From Bradysia coprophila (lineage: Eukaryota > Arthropoda > Insecta > Diptera > Sciaridae): DNA of 64,000 bases. Position 1 is the stretch's first letter; the number at the start of each line of letters is the position of its first letter. The DNA lies in the NCBI RefSeq assembly GCF_014529535.1, contig NW_023503423.1, forward strand, positions 4,202,473 to 4,266,472. The letters are read 5' to 3'. Both the position numbers and the translations under genes were made by a program. Below, in pieces: positions 44,868 to 56,982 of the stretch. Below the pieces are notes generated by a model that was given only the letters and a program-made list of their open reading frames with translations, was not told the DNA's origin and did not search any database.

Positions 44868-47283
44868 AGCCATCAGAACAGTCGGAGCGTTTGCTGCGAC
44901 TGAGCCCCGTACACACCCGTATATCTATTGCGTACGTGACCCTAGTGCGTCTGTCACCCTACTTTGACCGTAAGCCTATTGCGCCGGTTAAAGTAGTTAA
45001 AGTAAAATTATTATGTAATGTGCACATCTTAGAAATTGCGCATAGCGCAATTACGAAGCCCCGTACGACGTTCCTTTCAAATAAAACAAAAATTTCAAAT
45101 AGCCCTAAAATTTTAATTTATTGAGTATAAATACACATAGGGCCTAGTGTCGGCCTCAGTCCGAGGATCCAAATTTAATTTTTTTTCAACTACATTCTAT
45201 TCGGCCTTTGATTACCTTCCAAATGAAACAAAAATTACGAAAAACGGATGAAATTTGCTCGAGTTATATGTAAAATACGCATAGGGCCCTAGTAGCGGCC
45301 TTAGTCCGAGGACCCAAATTTAATTTTTAGACCCGTACGAAGTACTGGGGTCTTATAGGTTTACGCATACGTTTGTAACACGTCGAATTGGACTCCCTGA
45401 GTAAGGGGAAACCTATTGTGGTTGTCTAGAGATGCCAAATCTGCGAAAAAAAATGTCCGTCTGTCCGTCTGTCCGTCTGTCCGTCTGTCTGTCTGCACGA
45501 TAACTTGAGTAAAACGCATCCGATTTTGAAAATTCTTTTTTTTCCCGTTTGGTAATGTCAAAAGACAGGCTAAGTTCAAAGATGAGTGATTTTGGATCGA
45601 CCCCTCCCGAGCTGTGGCCCAATAATTGCTTTACGGTTTTTCGAAGATATCTCCGGACATTTAAACGTTAAACTTGTAAGTGATACGTCAAATAAAAGGT
45701 ATTTAAAAGGTAATACCGATCGACAAAAAAAAAGTTTATGGAAATCGGATGACCGACTCGTGAGTTAGACCCCTTGGTGTGGAACAGGCACAGGGCGGCA
45801 AGCAGTTTTTGCTTGTAGGTCGGCCACATTTGAACATATTTCGTCTGTTTTAGCTTTATTAGATAGGTATTGACCGTACCAATCAGGGAAATTTTTTTTT
45901 ATGAAATTATGTTCTCCGGAGCGTGAGCTAGGTCTCTTGGAGTGAGCTCTTATCTGGCTACTCGGAAGTACAGTGAACGTGGTGTATTTTGACAATATCT
46001 CGAGTAAATTTTGACCGAATTTCATGATTTTTTTTTGTTTGAAAGGTATTAACGAATGTAAAGCGTCTGTACTATTTCCGGTCTCCTAACAAAATGGCTG
46101 CCGGCGGCCATATTGGATTTTAGTAAAATAGAAATATCTTGGGAAAAATGATACTTAGAGAGTTTCTGTTAACATGGAAATAATTTGTTATGTGTGTGGG
46201 GTTTCAGGGATTCCATATACGGACATCTATATATACCTATATACAGCTATATTGAGCTATATACAGGCATATAGAGCTATATAATAGCATATATTCATCT
46301 GTGAAATGTTTATTTACAGTGAAATATAGTTAAATATAGCGGTATATAGCTGTTTAAATAGGAATTTATGAAATCTGTCTTCGTACGGGGCTGTCTATAT
46401 TGCCTCCGGCAATTTAGTTGTATATGATAACAAGGCAAAGAGTGGATAATGTAAGTGATTTAAAAGGAAGAACAGTTTTTCAGCAGAGAAGAAAATGAAG
46501 TAAGAGAAATGAAGAGTTTCACATTAAAGGCTTTTGATACGAATAGGTGTTTCGTACGGGTCGGCGTTAGCTATGTTTTTTTCAACAACATTCTATTCGG
46601 CCTTTGATTACCTTCCAAATGACACAAAAATTACGAAAAACGAATGAAATTTACTCGAGTTCAATGTAAAATACATATAGGGCCCTAGTATCGGCCTCAG
46701 TCCGAGGATCCAAATTTTTTTTTTTTCAACTACATTCTATTCGGCTTTTGATTACCTTCCAAATGACACAAAAATTACGAAAAACGAATGAAATTTACTC
46801 GAGTTCAATGTAAAATACACATAGGGCCCAAGTAGCTTTTCACTTCTAAGGCCCTATCTCACGGTCCACTCACCCGATTTAAAAAAACTTTTTTTTCCTG
46901 GATTGGTATTGACAATACCTATCATTTGCCGTGTCATTTACATTTCCATCGTTTATTTTGCCATAAATATCACCGAAAGACCTTAAATCACTTAGGTGGC
47001 CCTAACTCACGAAGGGCCGACCCGAATATGCCCATCTTCGAACTTAGCCTCACTATTTCGACTATCTTTCAGGGAAAAAAAATTTTTGAAATCGGATTTG
47101 ATTTACTCAAGATATCGACGTGACAGACAGACGGACAGACGGACAGACGGCCCAAATTTTTATTGCGGATTCGTCATCTATGAACATAGGCAAACACTTT
47201 GCCCTTACCGTCTGCTTCGAATTCCATCAATTACACACGGCATCGTAATCCTATAGGCCCCTTCGTCCTTCGTACGGGGCTAA
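44868..47283 (+). mobile_element. Family B modular element, copy 1, split by family A copy 3
   Basis: Begins CAGAACAGTCGGAGCGTTTG with AGCCCCGTAC and ends CCTTCGTACGGGGCTAA. The interior repeats a phrase like ATTCTATTCGGCCTTTGATT plus GAAATTTACTCGAGTT and GCGGCCTTAGTCCGAGG. The 3' part, including CATCTTCGAACTTAGCCT, (GACAGACG)n and GCGGATTCGTCATCTATGAA, is shared in part with family A. Family A copy 3 (45328-46577) sits inside in the T-run of one phrase. Confidence 0.75.
45328..46577 (-). mobile_element. Family A modular element, copy 3
   Basis: From TAGACCCGTACGAAGTACTG to GGCGTTAGCTATG, inserted into family B copy 1. It is complete by comparison with copy 2. Its counterpart of the 149-codon frame is interrupted, in line with non-coding drift. 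Confidence 0.8.
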
Positions 47284-48229
47284 AAAAATCTAAATTTATG
47301 ATAAAATTTCTGACACTCGACAGTGATAAAAAGTGCATTTTCATTTTCCTTATAATTCCCTAATGCAACATCACCCCTTTTTGTATTAAACTATTTACTT
47401 GTGTGCATGTTGATTCCGAGTTTCATTCTCGTTCAGAATAATTGCCCATGTCGCTATATTTCGTCGGTGAAAAAAAGACCTGCAACAAACCTCTATTCGA
47501 TCTTCATGCTTTTAATGGTAAATAAATTGGCAAATAAACGTGCCGTCCCTAATCTCGGATAATAATAAAAAAACGCGTGTTTTACATCTATCTATACTGC
47601 AACAAATCTCGATATATACTCAGGTGACCGGTTTACGGAATCACATCGGTCTTGGAAAACAAAAAACTTGCTAATTTTTCTTCGTTACAACAATAAATTT
47701 GCATTTGAAAGCTCGTTTAGATTCATTCACACGAGACATTTTTTTTAAGTAAACATTTTAAGCGTTTCGATCAATTTAAAGCCTAATAGACACAGTTGAA
47801 AAAGCAAAATAAATTCCATTTTGATATATTTTGATGACGTCAGAAATGAAGACAAGTACATGATGATATTAGGAGTTTATAGATATCACTGCATTGAAAG
47901 ACAACTTTTATGTATAAATGGCGCCACGATTGACGTCATGTACAGGAGTATATTATTCCAACTCATTAGAGCACTGCCTGCATTTAATTAAACTTTTCTT
48001 GATCTTTTCTCTTGGATTTGAGCTTTTACGAATTTTTACTTGAAATTAAGAAATTTAGAGAAAACAAATTAAATTTGGTCGATTTTTCTAAATTTTCTCG
48101 ATTTTGTTTAACTTTTGCGAGTCCTGGGAAATGAGCGAAATCAAAAAATGTTAAACTTTCCTATATATTGTACGCCCTTCTTAATAAAAACGCCTGCGAA
48201 AAAGAGTTGTACTCTTCAGTTATACTAGT
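47284..48229. other. Intergenic, nothing recognised
   Basis: AT-rich spacer with no supportable gene. Confidence 0.45.
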
Positions 48230-48842
48230 GTTAACTACTCCCTTCCTCAACAAAAAAGAAGTTTTTCCGAAATGCACCCAAGAACTAAGAACGCACATCG
48301 ATTCAGGGACCTATTTGGAGCTCAGAACAGCATTCAGTAAAATCGGACCAGTTCCTTCCCCATACAAAATTTTTCAGATCATGAAATTTCATACACCTCT
48401 CTGAAACCGTTTTATCACAAAGGTTCAGTGAATGGACATATTTTGATCGAAGCTAATTTTTATCTTATAGTCAGAGGTCATGCCTTTCTAACGATACCCC
48501 ACTCAATGTATTTTATTTGAGAAAAATCACTTTGTTGACTTGAAAATTGTCGTGAAGTCGCCAACTTCTGTGAGAGACAAACCAGCCGAACGTGTGTGAG
48601 TTTTCGATTCCATTGATTGGATCTCTTTGACGGTAGCATCGTTCACTGCAACATCTGTTATTCAGCAACCCAGACCTTGAGAACATTTTTTGTCATGAAA
48701 TGAAAAAAATTGTACGGGGAAGGAACTGGTCCGATTTTACTGAATGCTGTTCTGAGGTCCCTGAATCGATGTGCGTTCTTAGTTTTTGGGTGCATTTCGG
48801 AAAAACTTCTTTTTTGTTGAGGAGGGGCGTGATTGGAGTAAC
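48230..48842. mobile_element. Fold-back element of about 613 bp
   Basis: Arms of about 150 bp (left part to about 48390, right part from about 48700) share CCTCAACAAAAAAGAAGTTT, CGATTCAGGGACCT and GGACCAGTTCCTTCCCC, inverted at the right. Ends are GTTAACTACTCC and GGAGTAAC. Non-coding. Confidence 0.8.
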
Positions 48843-49121
48843 TATTTTTGTGAATTTTTATTTTGAAAATTCTGAAAAACTTTCGAAAAAATCCTGAAAT
48901 ATTTTTCGAAACTTTTTAGAAATGTCTTTGGAATTTTCATAATTAAAATTCCACAAAATATGCCCTTAGCTATTGGACCAGGCTTACGGAAGTGCACAGA
49001 AAAATCGATTCAGGTCGCTTATTTGCACTAGCTTGTCTCTAGTCGAATCAACGAATTCGCTGCGTATTAAATTAATGATTAATGATTAATGATTAATGAT
49101 GGCGATGAATCGTCTATGCAA

Positions 49122-49127
49122 TTTATT
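49122..49127 (-). promoter_or_regulatory. Polyadenylation signal of the lipocalin gene
   Basis: AATAAA on the minus strand only about 15 bp after the stop, so the 3' UTR is very short. Confidence 0.6.
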
Positions 49128-49142
49128 GTAAATAATTTGCAA

Positions 49143-50853
49143 TTAAAAAATACATCTGGTCTTGTCATGGTTGACATATCTCAATTTCGTTCTGTCGATG
49201 TTATGTGCATTGAAATAAGCGTTGATTAGATTCACAACAATTGGTCCAGGGAATGGAGTTCGTGTAAATGCCGCAATGTAGCCTGAGAATATTTTTTGAT
49301 GAGAATACGCATGATTAGTAAACTTATTCTGTAAAGTGAAAAAGTCACTCACAGTCAGCTTTTCCATCAGGTAAATCGCTGCAACTAAATTCGATGAAAT
49401 AGTTCATGTAATCGATGACGGGTATTTGAAGATTCTCTGCAGTAGCGTCTAGATTTTGGTCGAAAGTTCAATTTAATTAATTAGATTATATTGAATTAAC
49501 TTCGGGCACGAGTTTCCGATTCGCTCATGTTTTTGTAATGTCCTTAGTCCTTTCCTCGGAAAATTCTTTTGACGGCTTGGAAAAATTCAAGTCTCTAAAC
49601 ATGAATCGGTCCGATGATTGACTGACTAATTTTCATCAATTAAACATTTTTGATAGAAACATTATGTAATATCACATACGACTATTCATCTGTTATCGAT
49701 AACGACGACAAAAATAGTGACAATCTCTAGGTAATATGGACAGTTATATAGTAAAATGCATGTTAAAAAATATTGAAGTACAAGATTTGAAGTCAACCGA
49801 TTAAAAACATTTTTATCGATGGACCCGATGATAATACTGGTCATATGCTAGTCGTCTGTAACAGGTTAATGAGGTGGGACAGTTGAGGTAACCGGGTTTT
49901 TCGAAAAGAAAAATTCATGAATTTTGGAAGTTTTAGGATTTTGAAAGTATTTCAAACTGGATTCCAGCGGCTATAATTCCCGTGTTAGACATGAATGCGA
50001 GTCGCTACCTCTTGTGTCGCCTACAAAGTGAAAGGTTCCGAAAGAATTTTTTTCTTCACAAATTGTTTAATGTTTGTAGGAGAACAGAACATTACATCAT
50101 TTTGGCTGGTACTCAGTTTATCAACTAAAGTATTCCGGAAAAAGTCGGGCCCAAGCTGTGTTTCAAAAAACTAAAATTACATCTCAATTACCTGTGCTAT
50201 CGTGTAAGTAATGTCCGACACCTGGTTGAGTAAAGTAAAAAGTGCTCTGAAACGAGCTGCGTCTAATCAAATAAAGGAAATAAATTTAGCGAGATAGGAT
50301 TCAGTTAAGTGAAGTTTTAAGCGATACTAACGCATTAGTCACAAGATTTTTTCCACGTTCTGTATTTCTCACATTACCGTCTGGGGTCAACGAATGGAAT
50401 GCGACTAGGCAATCGAGTCCTGCAATATCGGCATAGTCATAAGTAGCATACACGTACCACGTACCGGTGTACTGTTACAATCAAAGAATTTTTCAATTTT
50501 TGAAACGGATCAGCCATTTGAATTCTTGAAAAAATCTCAACGAAAAATTCTGAAGTTTTCTAAGAATTTTCAGATTTGTTGGAACTTCTTTTTGAATTCT
50601 AAGATTGATTTAATTTGAGCCTTGTACAGTGTACAATGTTCACATCCAACATACCAGTTTCTTAAAAAATGGTTGCTGATTGCCGACTTGAAAACGTGAA
50701 CAAGGACCATCCACTATTTGATTAACCACTTCTTGACCGACCACAATAGTTAGGCCCAACGCCACAACAAATAAACTGAAAAGGGATCATTTCAAACCTT
50801 TAAGGCAACGTACTAAGCAACACGAATTTCGCTCACCAAAACAATCTCTTCAT
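49143..50853 (-). CDS. Lipocalin (apolipoprotein-D-like), secreted
   Basis: Six exons on the minus strand (50853-50837, 50775-50655, 50471-50328, 50246-50192, 49436-49353, 49282-49143) give 186 residues, and all phases agree. A signal peptide (MKRLFCLFVVALGLTIVVG) is followed by the lipocalin fold: the first strand holds the hallmark TGTWYVYATYDY just after an intron, then strands FYFTQPGVGHYLHD and IDYMNYFIEFSC, then CYIAAFTRTPFP and a C-terminal helix NLINAYFNAHNI with a final Cys. Four or more cysteines can form the usual disulphides. Lipocalins are extracellular carriers of small hydrophobic ligands such as pigments, lipids or odorants; the ligand is not predictable. The gene stands alone, with a TATA box and TCAGT upstream. 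Confidence 0.92.
49675..49868 (+). repeat. 190-bp dispersed repeat, copy c
   Basis: Matches copies at 21893-22075 (inverted) and 38904-39110 (direct). It lies inside intron 4 of the lipocalin gene (49437-50191, minus). Confidence 0.75.
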
Positions 50854-50928
50854 TTTAGCTTTTACTAGAAAAATACGTTCGTTCGAACAACTTTATTTAT
50901 CAATCACCGAGTCAATCACCAAAATTAA

Positions 50929-50969
50929 AACTGATGTTGGTGAAACGGTAGTTACAGAGTTTTTATATA
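50929..50969 (-). promoter_or_regulatory. Core promoter of the lipocalin gene
   Basis: On the minus strand TATATAAAA (50969-50961) precedes CATCAGTTT (initiator TCAGT) by about 30-35 bp. The ATG is about 80 nt further. Confidence 0.65.
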
Positions 50970-50999
50970 TGCAACGAACATTTGTTCAGATGCCTTTAC

Positions 51000-52000
51000 T
51001 GATAAACGTATTTGATCAGTCTGTCGATTCGGAAAGTCTCGCACGATGCCGGATGTGAGAAGTTCTTTTCAAGTTAAAGTAAGAAGTCTTCCCATGAAAG
51101 TACGAGAATATCTACTTAAATGCAGAAAGAGGACATGTCTAATTAGCGAATTATAAGAAAAATGAAATTACATTCCTAATAGGTTGGCAATGTTTCTTCT
51201 TCGGAATTTTCAAAAAATTTCTGTTGACATCGATAGAAACGAAGTTAAATCAATGAAAATTATTTTTTCTTAGAAATCGCTGATTAGACATGTACCCTTT
51301 CCGTATTTAAATATTCAATGTCGTTGCTGTGGCCGAAAGGTCTCTCGTTTACCTTCGTCTCATCTATTTGTCTCACTACAAAAACATAGGGAATTGCGCG
51401 TATTATGGGTGGGAAAGCAATTTACAAACGATATTCTGCCGTCCCTGTTAACTCATATGTACTTTTCGAGGTACTCTGATATAACCTCAAACGAACTCTC
51501 ATTAAAATATTCGAAAGAGGACAACGGGTGTAGATGCAAAGCAAAAATCATTGAAGATGTCTCACATTATGGAGGCAGTAATACATCATCGTTTAGCATA
51601 GGTAGAGGTGGACCTTACATTGCAGAAATCGTACGAGTTTTTAGGTTGATTCGGTTTATGTGTTTTTCTATATCTAATTTTGAAATTATTCTATCTTCAG
51701 CGCGCGTTTCACACATAAAAATGTAAATATTTTTGAATTTTTTTAATAATTAGGGCTACTTTCGCTGGACGAAAGTAGCTCTCTTTCACCAATGTGTTTG
51801 TATCGCAACCTCTGAATGGACTGAGTATTCTTATTTATGAAAGCTTCTCTTCTAGTCGACTAGTATCGAACGCAAGTCCAAAATTAAGATTCCAATTCGA
51901 TTCACAGACCCTGTATCAGTACTTAACTCAGTGAAAATTAGCTACAAAAATGAGTTATTTTATTTGCGGGAAAAATATAAATTTCGGTTTAATACGACTC
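51000..52000. other. Intergenic with one weak open frame
   Basis: A plus-strand frame at 51394-51726 (110 codons, TTG at its 5' end) includes KYSKEDNGCRCKAK and GRGGPYIAEIVRVF but matches no family and has no splice partners that I could confirm. No other signal. Confidence 0.35.
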
Positions 52001-52008
52001 AGTCATAC

Positions 52009-52162
52009 CAGAGAAACGATAAGTTGGTACGCCTGTGGTGAGATAGAAGGAATCTGAGGTTAAAAATTGTGTACGGTTTGGGAATTTACATACGAATTCT
52101 CTCATGAGAGGTGCCAATTTTTTCGACATGCGCCACAGGTGTACCAACTTATCATTTCTCTG
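52009..52162. mobile_element. 154-bp hAT-type MITE with 8-bp target duplication
   Basis: The duplicated target AGTCATAC lies at 52001-52008 and 52163-52170. The ends CAGAGAAACGATAAGTTGG and CCAACTTATCATTTCTCTG are inverted repeats with one mismatch, and GTACGCCTGTGG and CCACAGGTGTAC extend the pairing. Eight bases of duplication and CAG ends fit hAT. Confidence 0.9.
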
Positions 52163-52170
52163 AGTCATAC

Positions 52171-53268
52171 CAGTTTCAATAACTTACGACTCTCGTCACT
52201 ACAATAAAGCCCATACTTTACGATTATTTTGTTATTCTGTTTGTTTATCCTAATTCAAACATAACTGTGTTGCTACATGTGACCCGGTTTAGATACTACG
52301 GACGGAATACAGAGCTACTGCACAAGTTAAAAAGTACTGCAACCTTCACAGTTTTCGTTTATTTTTGACTAGATTTGTAAAAAAAAATCTCATACACAGG
52401 GCGGCATGTCTCCTCAGTATTCTCACTTTTCAGACTATTTTTGAGAGGAGTGATAGTGAGTTACTTTTTTTCGCATTTCCTCACTTTTCTCACTATTTCT
52501 AACTATTTCAGACGAAAGCGGATAACTTAAGGAAAATTTTCATTACATTTAATACTGAAGTTACAAAATCAGTATCAATCAGTAACTTTAGGATCAAAAA
52601 TTTATGTATGGATAGGTCCAGCTGACATCAGCAAAATGAGCTGTTCCTGTCTGGTTTCATAAAGCCAAATGTAATAAGTCATTTTGATCGTTGGTGAGGT
52701 GTCGCTGGTAACAGTTTATTTTTGAAATACATAAGATTAGAGGAAGGAATTTGTTCGTGTAGTGTTCGTTTGATGGCCCTGCCACAATGATCACAATCGT
52801 ACACATTATATTTTCAATATTTCTCAATTGCTGACAGTTACTTTACACAAAATTTGTAGTTGTGTTAGTGTAATTTCAGCGGCCTCCCTTCATTTCAGCC
52901 ATGTTGAATCAGCGATACAAAATTATTCATTCACGAGCCAAAATATTTTTTCGAATATCTTTGGTAATTCTTACCAGAAACGCTTCCGATCGCAATATTC
53001 CTTTGTTTTGGTTCAACCGTAATTACTGAGGTCTGTCGTCCGTCTTAAACAACAATATCCAATTTATTTATTTCGCAATATTTTTTTTGTGTTTATATTT
53101 TGACATGTGAAGGTTGGTCACACTTGCTCATATTTGGACAAAAGTTGGATCATAACAAGTGGACCGCCAGCAGCTTTCAGTGGGTTTTGAACTTTTGTTT
53201 TTTACACGTTGTCACACTTACAGTTGTCAAATTCAAGATTTTCATACGAAGGTCACTCAGATTGCTTT
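52171..53268. other. Intergenic, nothing recognised
   Basis: AT-rich spacer. Frames of 60-100 codons lack any supporting feature. Confidence 0.45.
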
Positions 53269-53920
53269 AGACTGGCGTAGTCTACAAAAAATTGTTATCG
53301 TCCCTAGATGTCAAAAATCGATTTTAAAATTTTTAAAAAATTTCATTTTCAACTTGCGACAAATCATAGAAGTTAAAATTTCGAGTTTTTGGCCTCCCAC
53401 CTATTTCGACCTCTACCAAAAAACTTCTTTAAGATTTTTGCTGGCCTTTTCAGGCCTATTCTACTGATTGGAGTCCAATGCAACAGAAAAAAAATTCGTA
53501 AATTCACGGCACAAACGTTTCTCAGATGATTTTCAAAAACTTTTCTGTTCTGGATAGCTGGACATTCACAAGAATTTAAGCCCACTTGAGGAAGAATTGA
53601 ATCCTGATGAATTTACGAATTTTCAAGTTCAAGATCCACTCAATTTTGTATAGTCGGCGAACTTTGACGATTTACGAAAAAGACTTTTCCGACAAACTTC
53701 TTCCGCATTTTATTTTTTTCTGTTGCATTCGACTCCAGTTAGTAGAATAGGACTGATAAGGCCGCAAAAATCTCAAAGAAGTTTTTTGGTAGAGGTCGAA
53801 ATAGGTGGGGGGCCGAAAACTCAAAATTTGTCGCAGGTTGTAAACGAAATTTTTAAAATTTTTAAAATCGATTTTTGACATCTAGGGACGATAACATTTT
53901 TTTGTGGACTACGCCAGTCT
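53269..53920. mobile_element. Fold-back element, about 650 bp
   Basis: Left and right arms of about 230 bp are inverted copies. The ends are AGACTGGCGTAGTC and GACTACGCCAGTCT, then GTTATCGTCCCTAGATGTCA and its complement, and an internal ACCTATTTCGACCTCTACC. Frames on both strands are shadows of the arms. Confidence 0.85.
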
Positions 53921-54031
53921 CGATCCTTTATCCATCGCACACCCCTATTATTTATTGAACCCGTTAAAATGTTTAGTACGTTTAGTATTCGTTAGGAACG
54001 TTTTTCTTTAACGACTTTGGAAAAATCCACC

Positions 54032-55118
54032 GGTGACGGGTATTATCGCCCAGGGAATTATCGCCCAGACAGATTTTTTCAAAAATTAATTGGTATTATC
54101 ACCCGGGGAATTATCGCCAAGGAACTATCACCCAGCTCGATGGGAATTATCACCCGGGGAATTTTCGCCCAGGAATTATCACCCAGCTCGATAGGAATTA
54201 TCACCCAGGGAACTATCACCCAGGAATTATCACCCAGGAATTATCACCCAGGAATTATCACCCAGACTAACTGGGAACTTTCACCCGGGGAATTATCGCC
54301 CAGGAATTATCACCCAGCTATCCGATAATTATTCCCCAGCTAGTTAAAGCTGAGGAATTACGGCCCAGTAAATTTAGAATTATCACCCAGCTATTTGAAA
54401 TTGGGGAATTATTGCCCAGTGAATTTGGAATTATCACCCAGCTATCTGAGATTGAGGAATTATCGCCCAGAAATTTGTGTTCAAAGTATTACCGAGTCAG
54501 CAGTAACTTTTCAACTATGTTAAAAGATTTATCACATTTTCGATATACACAATACACATCTTTTACTCCTATTAATTTGGTAAAACATTATCTATAGTAG
54601 AGAAAGATAACTTCCTCAGTGTGTAAACTTTAATGCGAATTTACGTCTGATCTAATCAATTGTGCACCTTCTTGTGTTAATCTCATTCGACCTAATCGAT
54701 TGTGCATCGTCATAGGGGAATGCACATTTGATTCAATCGATTCACCTAAGACGATGCACAATCGATTGAATGAAACATTTAGGTTAACTAATTGTGCATC
54801 AACTTAGAAGCACCTACAATTAGTCTAGCAAATTGTGCATCATCTTAGAGGCATCTACAATTAGTCTAGCAAATTGTGCATCATCTTAAATGGATGCACA
54901 TTTAGTCTAACTAATTGTGCATCAACCTAGAGGCATCTACAATTAGTCTGGCAAATTGTGCATCATCTTAAATGGATGCACATTTAGTCTAACTAATTGT
55001 ACATCAACTTAGAAGCACCTAGTCTAGCAAATTGTGCATCATCTTAAATGGAGGCACATTTAGTCTAACTAATTGTGCATCAACTTAGAAGCCTGTCTGG
55101 GCGATAATTCTGGTCGCC
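54032..55118. mobile_element. TIR element composed largely of two minisatellites
   Basis: The left end GGTGACGGGTATTATCGCCC pairs with the right end GGGCGATAATTCTGGTCGCC. From 54040 to 54480 there are about 20 copies of a 15-16 bp unit like GGAATTATCACCCAG with variants (CGCCCAG, CCCGGG). From 54780 to 55085 a unit of about 75 bp alternates ACTAATTGTGCATCAACTTA and GCAAATTGTGCATCATCTTA. The first unit recurs once, inverted, at the right end, which ties both arrays into one element. Confidence 0.75.
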
Positions 55119-56210
55119 AACATACTCGGAATAATAATTTCATTTTCGAGTTTTTATTGACCTCGGCTTCTCCCTCGGATCAACAAAATTCACACGGAAG
55201 CTCTACTAATTATTGTGTAATTCGATTAAAAAACCCACAAAGAAGGGCTGTAAAATTCGTTGGCAAGGGATTTTCAATGATTTTCGGTTAATTCGTTATG
55301 ATTTAGAGAGGCTTTTCTTTACCCTTTTTTGCTGGATTTTCGAGGATTTGCTTCAATTTTTAAGGATTTATTGAATATTTTCTTTGGTTTTGAGGATTTT
55401 CAGAATATTTTCTAGTTTTTAAAAATTTTCAGATTTTCTAGGGACTTTTTTTTGCTGACAGAGGATTTTCTATCCACCTCTCAATTCGACTGGCAGAGCC
55501 GATGGTCGATGGGTCAAAAAATCAAAATTTTTATCAATTTCGCTAAGCTAAACTGATTTGAGTATTGGCCTTATGAACCACATATGATGGAAAGTGGAAT
55601 TGATAGAAAGAACTGACCGAGATAATAATAAATTATTGTACAAAATCATTCACATAATAACATTGGGTTTGTCGCTACAAATAATTTACTTGTTTACTTG
55701 GTGTTAAAATGTTGGTTTAGCAAATGTTACGGAAAGAAAAATGCAAAGAAAAACAGAAAAGAAAATAGAATAAAAACCACTTCGAAATTTCGGTGAATTT
55801 AATGTTCTCGTATTATGGATATGAAATCGCCTCTACGCATGACACTCCTTTGTCAGTAGCATATTTTCCAAATATGACTGTGAATGCCTATGATGTGATT
55901 CACTTTATTCGAAATTTTCTTGTCCTTGTATTGAAGAGTAGTGGACGAGCATACCCGGCTTTGCTTGGGGTTACTTTAAAATGATTTTTTTTGTAAATTT
56001 TTCCTTTGAAAACGGTGACATAAACCAAAAAATTCACGCATCAAACGCATGATATGAGGGGGAAAACCAAAGCTTTGGTCAGTAGTCGGCATACCAAGTT
56101 TCAAGTCTCTGCGACTGTATGCCTGGGGCTCTTTCAGAGATGCAAACCATCCAGCAAATAAACATTAAACTTTATATTATAGGATGCTGTAAACGTCAAA
56201 ACCACACTCC
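55119..56210. other. Intergenic, 5' flank of the small membrane protein gene
   Basis: T-rich region with runs such as GATTTTC near 55325-55470. I see no gene. The last 20 bases before the ATG hold an in-frame stop. Confidence 0.45.
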
Positions 56211-56982
56211 ATGGTGGATGTTGGTATTGGCAATGGTTTAATAATTTTCTTTTTTATATTTATGACCTTTTCATTTGTTGCTTTTTTAATCAATATGATT
56301 ATTAGCTGTTGTGGCGAGACGTTCGGGAATAATGCAGGTACGTGATTATATTGACGGACACTAATCACATTTTGGTTCGTTCAATTCTTAACATCTGTAG
56401 ATCCCAATGAAAATATTATTGCTGCCGGTTTGAACAGTAGACTAAACCGGGAAACATCACACTATAGATTCCGTTATGATATTCCCTATGATGCCAATGA
56501 TATACGTGCAATGCCGAATCCGGTAATAGATTCGGATTTGGAATTACAAGCGTGCAATTTTAGATATGGGTAAGTCTGGCACACAAGTTTTGTTTTTCTG
56601 CTCGGGCGAACATATTAAATAAATTAAAAATGGCATTTCGTCAGATATCCGTTACCATCACCACCTGATCATTGGAATGCGGCTCATCCGTTAAGTCGAG
56701 GTATGGAATTTAATTTTTTTTCTTACTTGGACGAAATTTGATTACAAATTTTTATCAGCTGCATCTAGCCGTAGTGCTCACAGTTCAAATTTTGCTGCTC
56801 TCGCTCCGGTTGAAGAAATTGAACGTGTAGCGTTGCCCGATTCATCAAGTAAAGGCATTTTTTTCTGTCCATTTAACATTCAAACAAAATTCATTGGAGC
56901 TAAATTTGCAGATGAAGATCCGGCAGAAAAACCTCCACCTTCCTATGATGACATTGTAGAGAGTGCATCTTCTTTCATATAA
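56211..56982 (+). CDS. Small single-pass membrane protein with a C-terminal PPxY motif
   Basis: Five exons (56211-56337, 56401-56569, 56645-56700, 56759-56848, 56912-56982) give 170 residues, with four short introns and consistent phases. The start is fixed: an in-frame TAA lies at 56190-56192 and no AG (splice acceptor) occurs between it and the ATG. Residues about 9-33 form a hydrophobic helix rich in Phe and Ile, followed by a CC pair that could be acylated. The remainder is polar, with Tyr/Pro-rich YRFRYDIPYD and YPLPSPPDHW segments. It ends PPPSYDDIVESASSFI, a PPxY motif typical of ligands for WW domains of NEDD4-type ubiquitin ligases. A very short N-terminus suggests a type III topology, with the tail in the cytosol. 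A sorting adaptor role is inference. I do not recognise the family. Confidence 0.82.

Noticed and set aside
45361-45622. Frames rich in DRQTDRR repeats
   Set aside because: They are translations of the GACAGACGG run in family A.
51394-51726. 110-codon plus-strand frame
   Set aside because: It contains a few protein-like stretches but starts at TTG, lacks partner exons and matches nothing I know.
53159-53881. Frames within the fold-back element at 53.3-53.9 kb
   Set aside because: The plus and minus frames are mirror images of the inverted arms.
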